64,000 nucleotides of DNA, from assembly GCA_032173965.1 (NCBI GenBank), contig CM063283.1, positions 16,038,501 to 16,102,500 on the forward strand, read 5' to 3'. The DNA is from Sitta carolinensis. Its lineage: Eukaryota > Chordata > Aves > Passeriformes > Sittidae. The notes below the pieces were generated by a model. It worked only from the letters and a program-made list of their open reading frames with translations. It did not search any database and had not been told where the DNA came from. Made by a program: the position numbers and the translations under genes. The stretch's first letter is position 1, and each line of letters begins with the position of its first letter. This document shows positions 23,532-36,525 of this stretch, one piece after another.

Positions 23532-24489
23532 TGTTACGGTTGGATTTCTTCCTTATAGAATTTTTTCCCATAAGTTGCTAAGGAACTAATTACTGAGCAC
23601 TTATGGGTACTTAAAAAAGACAACAGAAGAAGCTGAAGTCAAGAGAAATGGTGGGCACCTGGACTTCACTTCTCTCTGCAGAGTTCTTAGCTCAAGAAAA
23701 GAACAGCAAGGTTGTGAGTTTCTACCTTCGGGGAGGAGCTATTTTTCACCGGCACCACTGGAGCTGAGCTTGGGGTGCCCTGTCACCATGTCTTCGTGTG
23801 TGCCCCAGGAATCCTGAACCTCACCCCTCTCTGCCCTGCCAGGAGCCGCGCTGTTGCAGTTCCTGCCCCCCTCACTGTTCCTTCGCTCCTGCTCTGGGTG
23901 TTCTCCACACTTCAGCTCACATCCCCTGGCTAGCTGGGGCACATGCTGCAGCTCCAGCTACCGCCGCCAAGCTTCTGATCCATCTCCAGCATCCCAGGAC
24001 TCCTCACTACAGCTGTCTGTGATGGTAACTGCCCTCAGAGGAAGGGTGCCAGTGGCAGAGAAAGCAGTGACTGTTTCCCTGGTTCTGTTTGCTGTTCATA
24101 TCATAGTTATTTTTCTGTTTTACCTTGCTAAAAACAAGAAAAGAACTGTTATCTCTAGCCTCACATCTTCCCTTAATTTCAATATTATAACAATTCGGAG
24201 AGAGGAGTTTTTTTTGCGTTCTCCATTCCAGGAGAGGATCCTGCTTGTCCTTAGCAGATACCTGTCTTCCAAACTAAGACACACCCCTAGACCAGGAGCC
24301 AACAAGAGTCTTCCCAAGGACTCTCACGAGGATGAAGTCCCAGTTCTGCTGGGCAGCAAAGCTGAACACCTCCCTCCACATCATTCACAGGAGCAGCAGC
24401 GAGTGTGTGCGACCCCCCCAGGCCCCCACACAGGGCTGACCTCAATAAAGGCATTAAAAGGGAGCTGGTCTCCTGGCTGATTCATAACA
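23532..24489 (+). mobile_element. Solo LTR of an avian endogenous retrovirus, about 0.96 kb
   Basis: It starts TGTTACGG at 23532 and ends CATAACA at 24483-24489. These termini are inverted repeats of each other except for one CpG-to-CpA change. Internal landmarks I associate with songbird ERVL-type LTRs are GGGGAGGAGCTATTTTTCAC, GTGTGCCCCAGGAATCCTGA, CAATTCGGAGAGAGGAG, TTGCGTTCTCCATTCCAGGA and CCTTAGCAGATACCTGTCTT. A polyadenylation signal AATAAA lies about 45 bp before the end. The flanks (ATCGATG and TTGGTCA) do not show an obvious target-site duplication. A 208-residue open frame (23854-24480) lies inside and is not a gene. Confidence 0.7.
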
Positions 24490-24862
24490 TTGGTCAAAAG
24501 AGAAACATTTCTATTACACAGAGATAATTTTGTAGAGGATATATTTGGTAAGATAATTACCGCTTTTCTGTCTGTACTCAGTGGTGAAAGTGTGATTCAT
24601 CTTCTCTTTTTGGATGCTTCTCTGTCACCATCATGTATAGATAAGTCTAGAAAACAAACTTGGATTTACATGCCTAACCTTCTAGACGGTCTAAAACAGG
24701 TAGGATGAACCCAACCTCCTCCCAGCATAGTGCTAGGTCTGTGCAGCACAGGACAAGCTTTTTGTCCTAGAAGGCTGAATTGCTGGTATCCCAGCTTCTC
24801 CAGGATACATCTGTGAAATACAAACAGACATCTTTGCTGTGGCTCTCCCTCCATCTCAGCCA

Positions 24863-24960
24863 CCTCTTTTGTCTTTTTTAATTATCCATAAGTACTCAGT
24901 GATTATTTCCCTAGCAACTTTTGGGAAAAAATTCTACAAGAAGACCCAACCCCCAACACA
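24863..24960 (-). mobile_element. LTR fragment, inverted relative of the 23.5-kb LTR
   Basis: Read on the minus strand from 24960 it gives TGTGTTGGGGGTTGG, TAGAATTTTTTCCCAAAAGT, TGCTAGGGAAATAATCACTG and AGTACTTATGG, then AAAAAAGACA. This follows the first 100 bp of the 23532 LTR almost base for base. Beyond about 24863 the similarity fades. It may be a truncated or older member of the same family in the opposite orientation. Confidence 0.65.
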
Positions 24961-26569
24961 GTGTCACGTTGATTGAGAGATGTTCAGGTTATGGTGAGGA
25001 GGCAGAAACTAGCTCTGGTTGATGATCTGGTATTTTCTGCTGTCCTGCTGGCTCAGGAGATTATTTTAGTACCCCGATTTCCTTGTTTGTTGTTTTTGGG
25101 GCTTCTTCCTTCTGAATGGTATTGGGTGTCTTCTAATTTGCATATACCCCTTGTTGGGTGCCATTCTGGGAGCAGCGGAAGTGATACACAACAGAAAGAG
25201 ATACAGACACAGGGTAAATGGAAATCAATCAAACAATTCTTGACTTGCTAGGGGATATTTAACAATTAACAATTAATGAAGGAGGGATCTAAGAACATTG
25301 ACAGCAGGTAATTAAACATTAATTATTTAATTAATATTATTAACAACAGCAGTCAACTGGATAAACACTTGAGCAATAACTCATGATTTGGAATTTATTT
25401 ACCACAACCAAAGCTGCCTTTGTGCTCAGCTCAGAGACCTTCTTGCTCCTTTAACTGATGGGAGCCAGACCCAGCCTGACAGCATCAGCCCACTAACACA
25501 GCATGGATCTGCACAGAGGTACTAACCTCAGCATGTCATTTTTTCCAAACTAAACATCAGAAGTGACTGAGTTTGCTTGCATTGCACGATCTTCCATTGC
25601 TTACCAGAAATGTTTAACAAGCTGCATGAAATCATGGAGGAAAGTCCCTGCACAAAGCAAAGTTAATTGTACAACAACCTGGTTTTATTACCTATAAGAA
25701 TTCTCTTGCTTGCTGCTTGTATCTGTTTTTCTTTAATCAAAACTCAGGTAAAGCACAGGTTTTAACATGTCTGTAAAAACCAAACAAGAGTTTAAGTGAC
25801 AACTAATAGTAATATTTCAGGAGGCATTCAGAAACATTCTTAAATCAATCTATTTTCATTGGTACACAATCACACCATCCATACTTTGTTCCTCAAATAA
25901 TTTCTTCAAATTACAGAGGAGATTACTTCCAACAAAGGAAAGGTTTTGGCTCTCCTTCCTAATATGCCAGATGAATTTGTTATTCAGCTTCATTTTGAAC
26001 ACAGAGAAAGTCAAATACCTATACCTTCAGTAAGCAAGCACTAATAACTACTGTGGTATTAGTAGTCTGTGAAGATCTGCATACACACAGTCAAGCCATT
26101 AACATTTTGAATACATCTCTTCCACCACTGAAGACAGAACCAACACACAATAGATGCTACTTCAATATTTTGAAAGCTGAAATTGCAAGCAAGATGAAGT
26201 AAAGCTTTTATCAAAGTATGGAAGTGGGTGACAATTGATCACTAAACACTAAATTATTAACTGTCTAGTAACACGTGTTTCAGTATCAACTTTGAATCTC
26301 TTTTCCCCTCCTCCACTGAACAAGTACCATGCTGCTTGCTCTCCAGATCTTTGTCATCTAGAGTTGCAACTTGGAATCACAGTGCTTGAATTTATTTTTT
26401 CTTCTCCTTGATCTCTTCCTCAATTTCTGATTGCTGAAGATGCCTTAAGTTTTAGCTTTTATATTTTTTAGATTCTGTACTGTTTTACTGTGTAGTTCTG
26501 GGTTTCATATTAAGTGCTATTAAGCCCTCTCCACAGAGCAGGCAGACAAAACAATTCCTTTTCTAGCTT

Positions 26570-26880
26570 GGGACCAAGGACAACTGAAACAACTTTCAGG
26601 CCCAAGAACAAAAACAATGGTGAAGTGAGAAGAAAAAACAAGGAGGATGGAGCTTCATAACCTGAATCTATAATTGGACAATTGACTTTAATATGTTAAT
26701 GGACCAGAACTTATAAAAGTGTGAGAACTTGTGAGTGGGCATCCATTTTGTGACCATCTTGGGTGTAGTCCAGCTGGGCTCTTGTGCTGCCCAGGTGTAC
26801 CCACTGAGGTGTTTTAATAAATACCTACTACTATATCCTTTTGCTCTGTCTTTTGCCTCTCAGTTCCAGGTCAGCCTCTA
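26570..26880 (+). mobile_element. LTR, avian ERV type, with TATA box and polyadenylation signal
   Basis: The order is LTR-like: GGCCCAAGAACAAAAACAAT, TGGTGAAGTGAGAAG, a TATAAAAG box at 26712-26719, the GAGTGGGCATCCATTTTGTG block, AATAAA at 26816-26821 and a C/T-rich end region. Spacing of TATA to AATAAA (about 100 bp) fits a short R region. The boundaries are uncertain. I see no internal retroviral genes, so it is probably a solo LTR. Confidence 0.6.
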
Positions 26881-29800
26881 GAAGGCATCACTGACAATGC
26901 TCGATTATGTACTAAAGGTCTCAGATGTAACAAAACATTTTGGAAAAGACAAAATCCCCTTGGAAATTACAGGCAATTGAGCTGTCTTCAAGGATCCAGA
27001 AACAATGCATAACTGCCATTGGCAGACCACATCACCCGAAATGAAGCAGCAGACCATCTTGCATAGCAGCACTAATTGAACTATTTCATTTCAACAACAG
27101 ACTGAGAATAGCTTAGTTATTTGCATCACGTCAATTTAAATTAAATTTAAAACTCTAAGTGAGCACATCTTTTGGACATAACATCCATTCATCAGTCTGT
27201 CCCATTTTAAGGGCAGCAAGCCCTGCTATTCCATCAGTTAATGGTCTTGCGCTATTCAGTGCTCATTGGTGCCACTAGCTAATTTTACTCTCCATTTCTC
27301 TTCTGCTTATATGAAACTACTATGTGTAGCAGGGCAAGGAACAAGTCAAGCAATATCGACACAGCATTCTCCTGGAGTAATATGGCTAGATTAAATATGA
27401 CTTCTTAGGACAATCACAGTGGTATGAAACCTGATGTAGTTCAAATAAAATAAATACCATAAAAATAGAGTTTCTGCAATAATGAGGTTGACCCAGTTGA
27501 AGTAGCACTGAAACCAATGGTAACACCCTCTACAGAGGCCAAGTCAGAGCAACTCTTCAGCTGAGCAAAAGCCACATTTGTAGCTTTTCAGGTGATTTCC
27601 TGATGTGCAAACTCCTATCTTTCAGAATGCTCAGTCAGGTGTGCTTAGATAGGTCAGGCCTGAGCGGAGTCTGACAAGCCAAGTCAAAGCACTTTTACTG
27701 GTGAAAATCTCTTTGCCTGTCCCTGCAAATCACGCTTCAATCAGTGACCTGGTCCTTAATTGGTTAAAAGTGAACAAAGATGAGATTTACAAGGTCATGG
27801 CTTCAGCTTGTAGGCAGTGCTGTATAAAAGCACTGGTCCATGAGGCTAAGACCTCCAGAAACTTTTATGTTTAATGGATATCCTGTTCTCTATCACCAAA
27901 CCTTGCGTACCACATGGAAAGCAAAGAGGAAAACATCTCTCTTCCCTTACTTTCTTAGCAGTCATATCTGTTGCCACAACAGATGCTAGGTGATATGAGT
28001 CTAATGTTTAGTGCAAACAAACCACAAATATCTTACTCATGCTTATTTCCCCAGGAAACACAAAACCCCATGCCAGGCAAGCCTCAGTGTTTGCCACAAA
28101 GCAATGCCCCTACAAAATGCTAATATAATGTACTTGTTCTGCCTTTCCACAATTGCATTTTCCTTGCAATTAGGCAGAGAAGATTTTGGATACCCTGATA
28201 GAAGACCAGCACTGGGGGTTTACCTCCTTGTCTTCCCTTCTCTTTCTTTCAAAACCCCTTTCCTTTCAAGTCTTTATGTTTCCTCTCACTTCTATTATTC
28301 TGATCAATTTCTAAGCAGGAGGATAGACCAATAAAGCCTAGGGAAAAAGCCCCAACAAACCCAAACAAAACCCAATCCCTAGAGTTTTTTCTGGCTTTAT
28401 TACTTTTACCTAAAAGGCTTCAGGAGGGCATTGATGTGATACTTTTATTTCTACTGTATCAGTCCTTCCATGTCCATCCAGACAGAGAGAATACAGCAAG
28501 AACATACAACTTCAAACAGATAAGAAGCAATACAGACTTTTTTTTCCTTTCTAAAGCTAGTAACTCAAACTAATCTACTATTAAAGAGTTAGATTATTTG
28601 CACTTTCAACTATTAAATAAACTATTTCACCAAGTCTGGTGAGTTTGGGGTTTCAGTTTCTTCATTCAGGAGTTAAGGGGCAGCGCGATATTTCAGACTG
28701 ACACTGCTGTTTGTCATCCCTCACCCACTAAAGATTTTGATAAACAGAGTACCCAGAAGACCTAAAGAGATTAATTCAAGAAAAAACCTGCTTGACAGGG
28801 AGGGGGACCAGGAAGTTAATCCACCTAATGTGACAAAGAAAAGTTTACGCAAAAGTATTTTTAGATTTTGAATACCATAGCTCTGCTATTCCCAGATGAC
28901 TTACAAGGAAATATGGTGTTCAGAATAAAAACCACGCAGAATCACAAACAAACCTGTCAAGATGTACTGCTCATGAGGCTGTTAACCATGAATATAATTG
29001 ACTAAGATTTGCACTGGGTCCTATTGACCAAACAGTCCTGTTAAAATTTTATTATTTTTTTCCAGAGATGCTCTTGATGTTCTACCTAGGTCACTGCAGT
29101 CTTCTCTGACCTTGACATCTTTGGGTACTGGCAGACAATTTCTTTATGTCAGCTGCAGGGATGCTAATCTTCATTACGGGTTGATCACAAGCTGAATATC
29201 TGTTCATATACTTGGGCCGAGTGCAGGGAAATAACAAAAAGAAGTTAAGAGGATCTGGACTGATGGAAACAAATGAAAGTCTAAATATAAAACCTGTTAC
29301 TGTGATCCACACAAGCTGCATTATTTCCCCTGCCTGTTTCTAGGTTTTGTATTACAGAGATTGCTATTTGTATGTTGGTTAGAGAAGCAGGACTTCAAGG
29401 ATTAGATATGGGCATGTTCTGCATATGGCAGTATCCTTACACATTCACTGCCCTGTGAAGAAATTGTAAGAACTAAGGAACTTTAAACAGGAGGGAGCTA
29501 CAGCCCTGTCTTCTCCATTTAAGTATAATGACTTTTAAAAAAATTTAAATATTGTTACTGTAGCTTGAACTACAGTTGGTTTTGGTTTTGTTTTTATTTT
29601 TATGTTTTGTGTCTGCCACGTGGAAGGTCAGCAGAGAGAAACACCAATTCCAGCTGCTGTGAGTCCATACAGCCTCAACACAAAGAGCTTATGAACAAAA
29701 AGCATCTTTTTTTAAGCTTTCTTCAGCATCATCATGTTATCCAGCTCCATCAGTCAACATCTCACTGTAAAACCACTTAAGCCAGCTTTTTGGTCAGAAG

Positions 29801-31282
29801 CTTTACCTGGGATTTAAATACTGTATTTTCCTATAAGCAGGTCCTATCCCATATTCTTTCGAGAAGCTTCAACTCTCCCCATGTTAGAGCGAATCACCTT
29901 GTAAAAGGTAAAATGAAACTAATCAAGATTATTGGGGAACTCAGTCTTATCAGTAATTTGCCAAATCAGGCAAGCCACCTGAGATTTGTTTAAGGATCAG
30001 GTGGATATCACAGCACACAAGCTGATCACACATGTACACGTACAGTGTCTAGTAAGGGCACCTGGTCACAAAAGATGCACCTGCCTACTGCAGTGAAATT
30101 TCAGTATTCTTTGTTGTCTGGAAAGCATGGGATAAGATCCTTACATTAATCCTTTGTGTACAGTAATGTCAGAAACTGCAAAGACTGCACTTCCTCCATG
30201 TAACACAGTACTGCTGAATGCCTGCGTCTCTTGACCTTCAGACACAGGGAGCTCCCTATATTAATTTCTGAATTGGCTGCCTACCTTTTGCCTGTCCAGA
30301 CTTGTAGTGGGTTTATTTTAACAGGCCAGATGGATTCCTCATGGTGTTTTGATGAGTCAAAAGGAGAAAAGAGCTAATTTAGGATCATCTGAGATTCCTG
30401 TAGAGCCACTGTTTTTACTGCCACGACCACAAAACAATATAAACAAGACAAAATACTCCTGTGCTTCAATGGGGACATTCTGGATCTCTCCTCACACAGT
30501 TCAGAATTTTGTGCACCCTCATGTTGTCTCAGCTCTTAGTTTTGCAAGTGACGTGCAGGACTGTCAATATTTCTCCTCCAGAGTATTCATCACACATTGA
30601 ACCCAACACATGGTTGGGATCCTGTTCAAGACATCAAATCTCAGAGCTTGCCTCAGCCTCATCATTTCTCAAACTTCTTTTTCATAATATTTTAAAGAAT
30701 ATATTTAACTCCAATTCCCCTTTGGGGGTGGGCATGGGGAGGTGACAATACGACACATAACTGTATGTACATGATTTCAAATTGTTATAGATATTGTATT
30801 TTTCAATGAGTCTTCATAATACCCTGCATTTTCAGTGCAGCCTACCTCATGATTATAAAGAGCTCCCAGATACAATAATAACTCTGAGAAGTGCTTTGCA
30901 TTTGTAATGAATCCTAAGGGAGAAAACATGATTCGTCCTGTAAAACACTGAGCACCTGGCAATAGCCACATCCTCGATCCCAAAGGACAAAGTGTAGTTA
31001 CAAGCATCCAGCTCATAAGTAATGTTCTTTCCAAAACTATTTTTGGAGTTAGTTTTTCTTGCTCCAAGGAACACAACAGTGTTCTTATAAATCAAGTTTA
31101 AAAAAAATAAAAAGTTCTTTTAGCGGTCTTGGTTGCCTTTTGATGGGCAAACACTCATCTGTATTGGAATAAAAACACCTTAGTCAGAGAACTGTCTTTT
31201 ACTTCCAGCTCCTGCTGGACTTAGGAACAGTTTTTCCCAGTGCAGAGGGGAGGATCTGGAGACAGCATGTGCATTTTGCCGT

Positions 31283-31720
31283 TGTTATGGGTAATGAAGC
31301 CAAATTAAAAATAAAGAGAATAGGTTTTTATTTTGCGACTGAGATTCGGTCTCCGATAGCCACAATCAAAGAGACAGCGTTTGAGCCTGAGGTCGATGCT
31401 GGGTGAACTCTGATCCGAACTCTATCGCTTCAAATCCCCTCTGTTCACCAATGTTGTCTCTGTTGGGGTGTTTTTTACACAGCTTTTTTTCACTTGGGGC
31501 AGAGTTTCTCTTATTCTTTCGTAGTTTCACATATTCACGCAGTCTCCTTTTCTCTCTGCTGGGCTGGACAAAACCGTTTCTGGGAAGCGATGGATGCTGT
31601 TCATCGAGTTATAGAAACCTGGTATTGGAATGCACGTTCCTGACGACTCTGGCTATCTTGATTGTCGATACTTATCGAGTATTCATCGCTTGGGTGTTGC
31701 CTGGACTGTCCCAGGATGGG
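31283..31720 (-). mobile_element. CpG-dense LTR-like segment
   Basis: The segment has an unusually high CpG count (about 18-20 in 440 bp) in surroundings that have almost none. On the minus strand it ends CCATAACA at 31283, about 50 bp after an AATAAAAACC signal, as an LTR would. A possible TGTTACC start lies far right at 32178, which would make it about 0.9 kb, but no target-site duplication is seen. Family unknown; it could also be another kind of recent insertion. Confidence 0.35.
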
Positions 31721-34132
31721 CCCATCTCTGCACAGAGCCACGTCTTTACGTTTGTTAATTATGTCTTTCTCTCAGCTGGCATCTGTTTCACAATTCGTGA
31801 AGCAATCTTTTCCCTGGTTCTGGCAGGTGATTTATTTAAACCTTAAAAATATCTCTCACAGGCACAACTTTATCTCATATATATTTTATAACACTGTGCA
31901 TTCAGTCTTATTTTAAGACAGCCAAGTAAACAAGCAAATACCAGTTCTCTTTAAGCAATGTACATTACCGGCCTCCGCTATGAACAAATTCCCACTAATA
32001 TGAATAAAGATCTGCCTTCCCTCTTCCCAGCCAAGATGATAGGACTTGCACCTTCACTTGCTATATATAGATTTAAATTAGAAGTATTAACTGAGCCTAT
32101 ACAAACACTGACCAAAGGAACAATGAGAATTCAAGGCCCCTGGTAACCTTTGATGACAGAAGCGGTGGTATTGGTAACACTAAATATGACTGGTTTATGT
32201 TTCCATTTGTAGAGGTCATTCATCTCCCTCTTCTCCCAAATGAGGGAGAACAGCTGGTTCTCCTCCACTGTAGTCTTCTGTTCCCAAGAACTTACTTTAA
32301 ATCTGTCCATATTTTCCTGTGTTTTATGAATTATCTTTTCCTGTATTTCATTGGTTATTTCAAGTCTTGCTCACAGGAAAGACAATTTAAAAACCATTTA
32401 TTCTTCTAATTAATTTTTCTTTCTACTTTGCATTTCTTCTTTCCCTAAAGACCTACCACATCTATAAAACAGGCAGGTTAGCAGCAGGTAGGAAATGTTT
32501 GCGTTTAGTTTTTATTTGCTACCAGACTGCATCTGCTCCCCTTTTCAGAGTTAAGCAAAGTACCCAGGATTAGTAAGAAAACCAACACCAATAAAAACAA
32601 ACTTCTGTTGTTTGCTCTGCCCATTAGAGGGTGTTACATTCCTCAGCCACACCTAGGCAAGCCATAACCATTGCAGTTCAGTTCCCTGCAGGCTTTGCTG
32701 AATCACGCAGTACTCTCTAAGGGCTCACATCTCACCACCATGACACAGCAAACAAATAAATCCAACTGTTTTCATCCCGCATCTTCTCATACTCTAAAAA
32801 ATATCACTGTAAGGTTTTGAAATTTAAAGCATGCTAACTGTTCTCTGCTGGCCTTGATCAACTGTATTATGCTTACAATACAATTAAATTAACTATAATT
32901 TTAAGGAAGTTCTCCTAAACACAAAGCTAAAATGCCCCTTTTATTTCAAAATCACTATAAAGAACATAACGCTTTCTGAAATTCATTGTGTTCAAAACTA
33001 AAGATTCATTCTAGGTGTACGTTAAGGCTTATGATTCTCCCATTATAGCTAGTACAGAGCCTCTCAAAGGAAGAAGACAATGTTCAGAACTAAAACTTCC
33101 TTTATCCCTCCTGTTTTTGTAAGAGCCAGCGTTTACACTTAGCTAAAGGGCAAGAGCATCATTGCTCCTGCAGTTTAGTGCTCCCTGGGCCCATTTATCT
33201 CCAGCTAATAATCCAATTTGCCTGGATGTACTTGACTCCAGTAGGAGTGCAATTCACAGAGCAATTGCAGAAGGTAGTTATTAAAGGACTCATCATATTA
33301 CACAGAGACAGGCATTTTAAATAGAGAACATATTCTGCCAGGGGGAGGTACACTCATGCAGCCTGCTTCAGTTACATGGCAGTACTATGGATTGCTTTAT
33401 TTCACAACACCCACTTAAAAAGCAAGCAGCACAAAAACCCTTTAATCATTCACGGATTCATTTTACAGACACAGCACAAGCTGTAAACAGTAATTTTGCT
33501 TTTGATTCTCATCCTACACCAAGTATCAAGAAAGAAAGTGAAAAAGAAGTAACAAAGAAAGAAAAAAAAAAGGAAAAATAGCCAATTACTGAAAAAGCAT
33601 TGCTCTCTTTTTTCTACTTTCTTTGATTCAATGGGTTACAGGTGTCTCACATCCAGAAAAAAGAAATATTCCACAACAACCACTTTCACATAGTACTTCT
33701 CTTCATATCCTTTTTTGAAAGGTTATGGAAAAACTTGACTTATTAATACATAACCCTTCTCACCACCACAAAAAAAACGCTTCCCTGTTCTAGCCTTTGT
33801 ATTTGACACCTCATAATCCATCTCACATTATGGCAGTGCTTCTGGGGAAAGGATTTATATGATTAAACATGTCACAGCAAAAAAAGATTTGTGCTTTTAA
33901 GCAAGACCTCAAGATCCAGGTAATTTTCTTACAAAACACAGTATGATTTTAGTGGGTGTTGCTTACCTCACCTTCTGTCTCCTCAGGCAAGGCCTGAACC
34001 TTTCACTGCGGTTCCTTCATACACTTTAGCTACCAAATCACCTGGCTACAGCTCAAACTCTTGCTTTTCTGTAACAAAACCTTCTTCAGCTGCTACTTGC
34101 GTGGGGCACCAGCTGTAGCTCTTTACAGGATC

Positions 34133-34195
34133 CAAAAATCATTTAGGTTGGAAAAGATGCTAATATTGAGAACTTTAACTGGGTCTGACTGTTAC
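34133..34195 (-). mobile_element. CR1 LINE 3' end fragment
   Basis: AAAAATCATTTAGGTTGGAA and AAGATGCTAATATTGAGAAC resemble the inverted CR1 3' end (ATCATTTAGGTTGGAAAAGA...). It is short and diverged. Confidence 0.5.
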
Positions 34196-35199
34196 CCATA
34201 TTCCAAAATATACTTCTGAGGTAGGGGAATCTAAAAAATGCTGCTTTGTTTTAGCACCACTGTCAGAGCTGTTGTGGCAGATCCAGGGAAAAGGTCTTTT
34301 TAAAAATGCAAGGAGATGATGAACAATCCTGGAACATGCACAGAGTCCACGGAGTCCCTTGATCTCCCACTTGCACCTTCCAAACCTGAATTATTGATTT
34401 TTTCCTCTTTGAATGAAAAGGGTTTTCTATTCTCTTGGAAAACCAGTGTTGCCATGGTATTCCAGCACTTTAAAGCCAGACCAGAATTTATGTGGCTTTT
34501 CCTGAAGCTGAGGAAGGGGATTTGCCCACTTTTACCAAGAACCACACCAACAAAGACCACGCCCAGTGCTCTACAGCCCTGGGAGCGCTGGGGCATGCCC
34601 ATGGTGCAAGCCCTCCTCCAGCACATTTGAGAACCTGGTCAGAGCAATGCTTGGGCTGACTGCTGGAAGGAGCTGGAGGCAGCAGAGTTACCATTATATT
34701 TACATTATGCATGGGAGCTAATACAAAGAAACTTAGAGTGAAGCGTTGATTCATAATGACACTAATGCAAAACCTGCTCCTAAAAAGAAACCCTGTTCAT
34801 TTTTGCTGGCCTTTCCATGTCTTGATAAGAAATGAGAGAAACAGAGCATTTAGTTGATTCTTGTGCAAACAAAAAAGCTTTCATCCACCTCACATCTTTG
34901 CTGACAAGATGACAATGCATGCCCTTTCTTAAAATTCAGTTTGGAAGTACCCAGCAATGATGCCTGAAGATTTTTGCTTTTCATATATTTTTCATATACT
35001 TGTAGTTTTGTAGACCATTAATAAATAATTATATAGCTTCTAGTACTTTTCCTGCCCTCTCTCACACATTTTAGAACAATAAACTAACCCTCTCTAACAC
35101 ATTTCTGAAATTCTGTTTTATTAGTCTTATTTTCAAGAAGAGGAATTCTAACAAGGACACTGTTTTGCACTAGAACTTAGAAGACCTAGCAAGAAAAAA

Positions 35200-35720
35200 A
35201 GTAAGAAGTCCCTGGAACAACTCCAAGGTGCAGACCCCAAGGGTGGGTTGCTGGGGCAACTGGTCTCTTATTGTATGCATGTGCAAGAGATACTAATTAA
35301 TTAACCTTATAAAATTCATAGTAAATCAATTGTACATTTTTATTAGCATCCTTAATCTTGTTTAGAAAGTTTTTGTCTTTGATTCTGGGCAACAGTAGTC
35401 GCCAGCCCATCTCGGACACCTGCTGCTTCCAGCCTCCCAAAAGCCACATGTTGGTGCTGCCTGCTCCTTCCTTCTAGTACTGCCTCTCCTCTCGCCAGCA
35501 AGCTGGGCCCTTCAGATCTCAGGAAAGTACAGCTCTCTCCTGAGAGTTTCTGGCCATCCCTTCTTCTGATCCTAGTCATAAACATTGAAGCTGCCACATG
35601 GTCTGCAGAGCACTGACTCACTGGAGCGTAAGATTTACTGTTATCCAATAACAGAGTAACATTTCTACCAAAGTCAGCCCTTTAACAGAAATTTCATTAG
35701 GGAGAAAGGTCACCTCTCTA
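35200..35720. other. Unassigned block richer in C and G than its surroundings
   Basis: A stretch at about 35390-35630 is more C- and G-rich than the flanking AT-rich DNA and keeps a 98-codon minus-strand frame (35352-35648). The frame has no similarity I recognise and no splice context. It could be an LTR piece of an unknown family. I see no firm boundary. Confidence 0.25.
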
Positions 35721-36476
35721 ATTTCCCCAATAAATCCAGTAGTACCACAGACAAATCTATTTCTACATCTGAGGAATGGCATTATAACTTCACTTGAATG
35801 TCACAGCAATACACACTGTGTGGTAGTACAAACAATGCAAGTGAAAGCAGAAGAATTTCCATCCAAGGCAGTGATTTTTCCCTCTGTGGTAACAGCTAAC
35901 TTTTTTTTCCCCTCTCCCATTTTATCTCATGGTTTTGTACTGCACAGCCTTAGTCAAAGAACTGTGGTGGTTTTATTTTGGATATTCATGTGGGCAGAAC
36001 AACCTCAGCAAAGTTAAAATAGATACATTGATTTGTTAGGGTGGGAAGTAGTGGCTGCCTCTGAATGTTTTCCTACTGGTGGCTTGTGCTGCCTTCTTGC
36101 CTGCCCTTTCTGCAGGATGGTAAGCCCCACAGAAGAGGGAAATAATTTGTTTCCTGTCAAGAATATCCTGTGCACAAAATTCATGCTGACAAAATTGTCT
36201 GTTACTCTGGTGACAGACTTAAATTTAGGGTGTTGCAGATTGTTTCCTTTGGTAACTCAAGCATGCATTAAAACTATCAGCTTTTACGTTTCTCTTAAGT
36301 TTATAGATGAAAAAATAGCTGTAGGAAGGTCTGTGTACACAGGCTTATCTGCAGCCTTGGTAACCCCTTGCTCCTTTGCTCAGGACCTATCACGGCAATC
36401 ACAGAACAGGCTTAGAGTAAATGACTGAATTTCTTTCTTCTAAAGGTGCTCACTTCCCTTCTCAACTTATTTGAAG

Positions 36477-36525
36477 ATTATTTCTATTTAGAAGACATTA
36501 CCAATGTCTTCTAAATAGAAATAAT
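36477..36525. repeat. Perfect 23-bp inverted repeat with 3-base loop
   Basis: The left arm is 36477-36499, the loop ACC 36500-36502 and the right arm 36503-36525. Arms pair at all 23 positions. The arms are AT-rich and contain TCTATTTAGAAGAC and its complement. No coding context. Confidence 0.95.

Noticed and set aside
23854..24480. 208-codon plus-strand open frame with a hydrophobic segment, the longest in the window
   Set aside because: It lies within an LTR with matching terminal inverted repeats and a poly-A signal. The protein has no similarity I recognise.
31403..31846. 147-codon plus-strand frame
   Set aside because: No recognisable domain; it overlaps the CpG-dense LTR-like segment.
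35352..35648. 98-codon minus-strand frame in a block richer in C and G
   Set aside because: No family match, no splice sites, no conserved motif. Kept only as an unassigned block.
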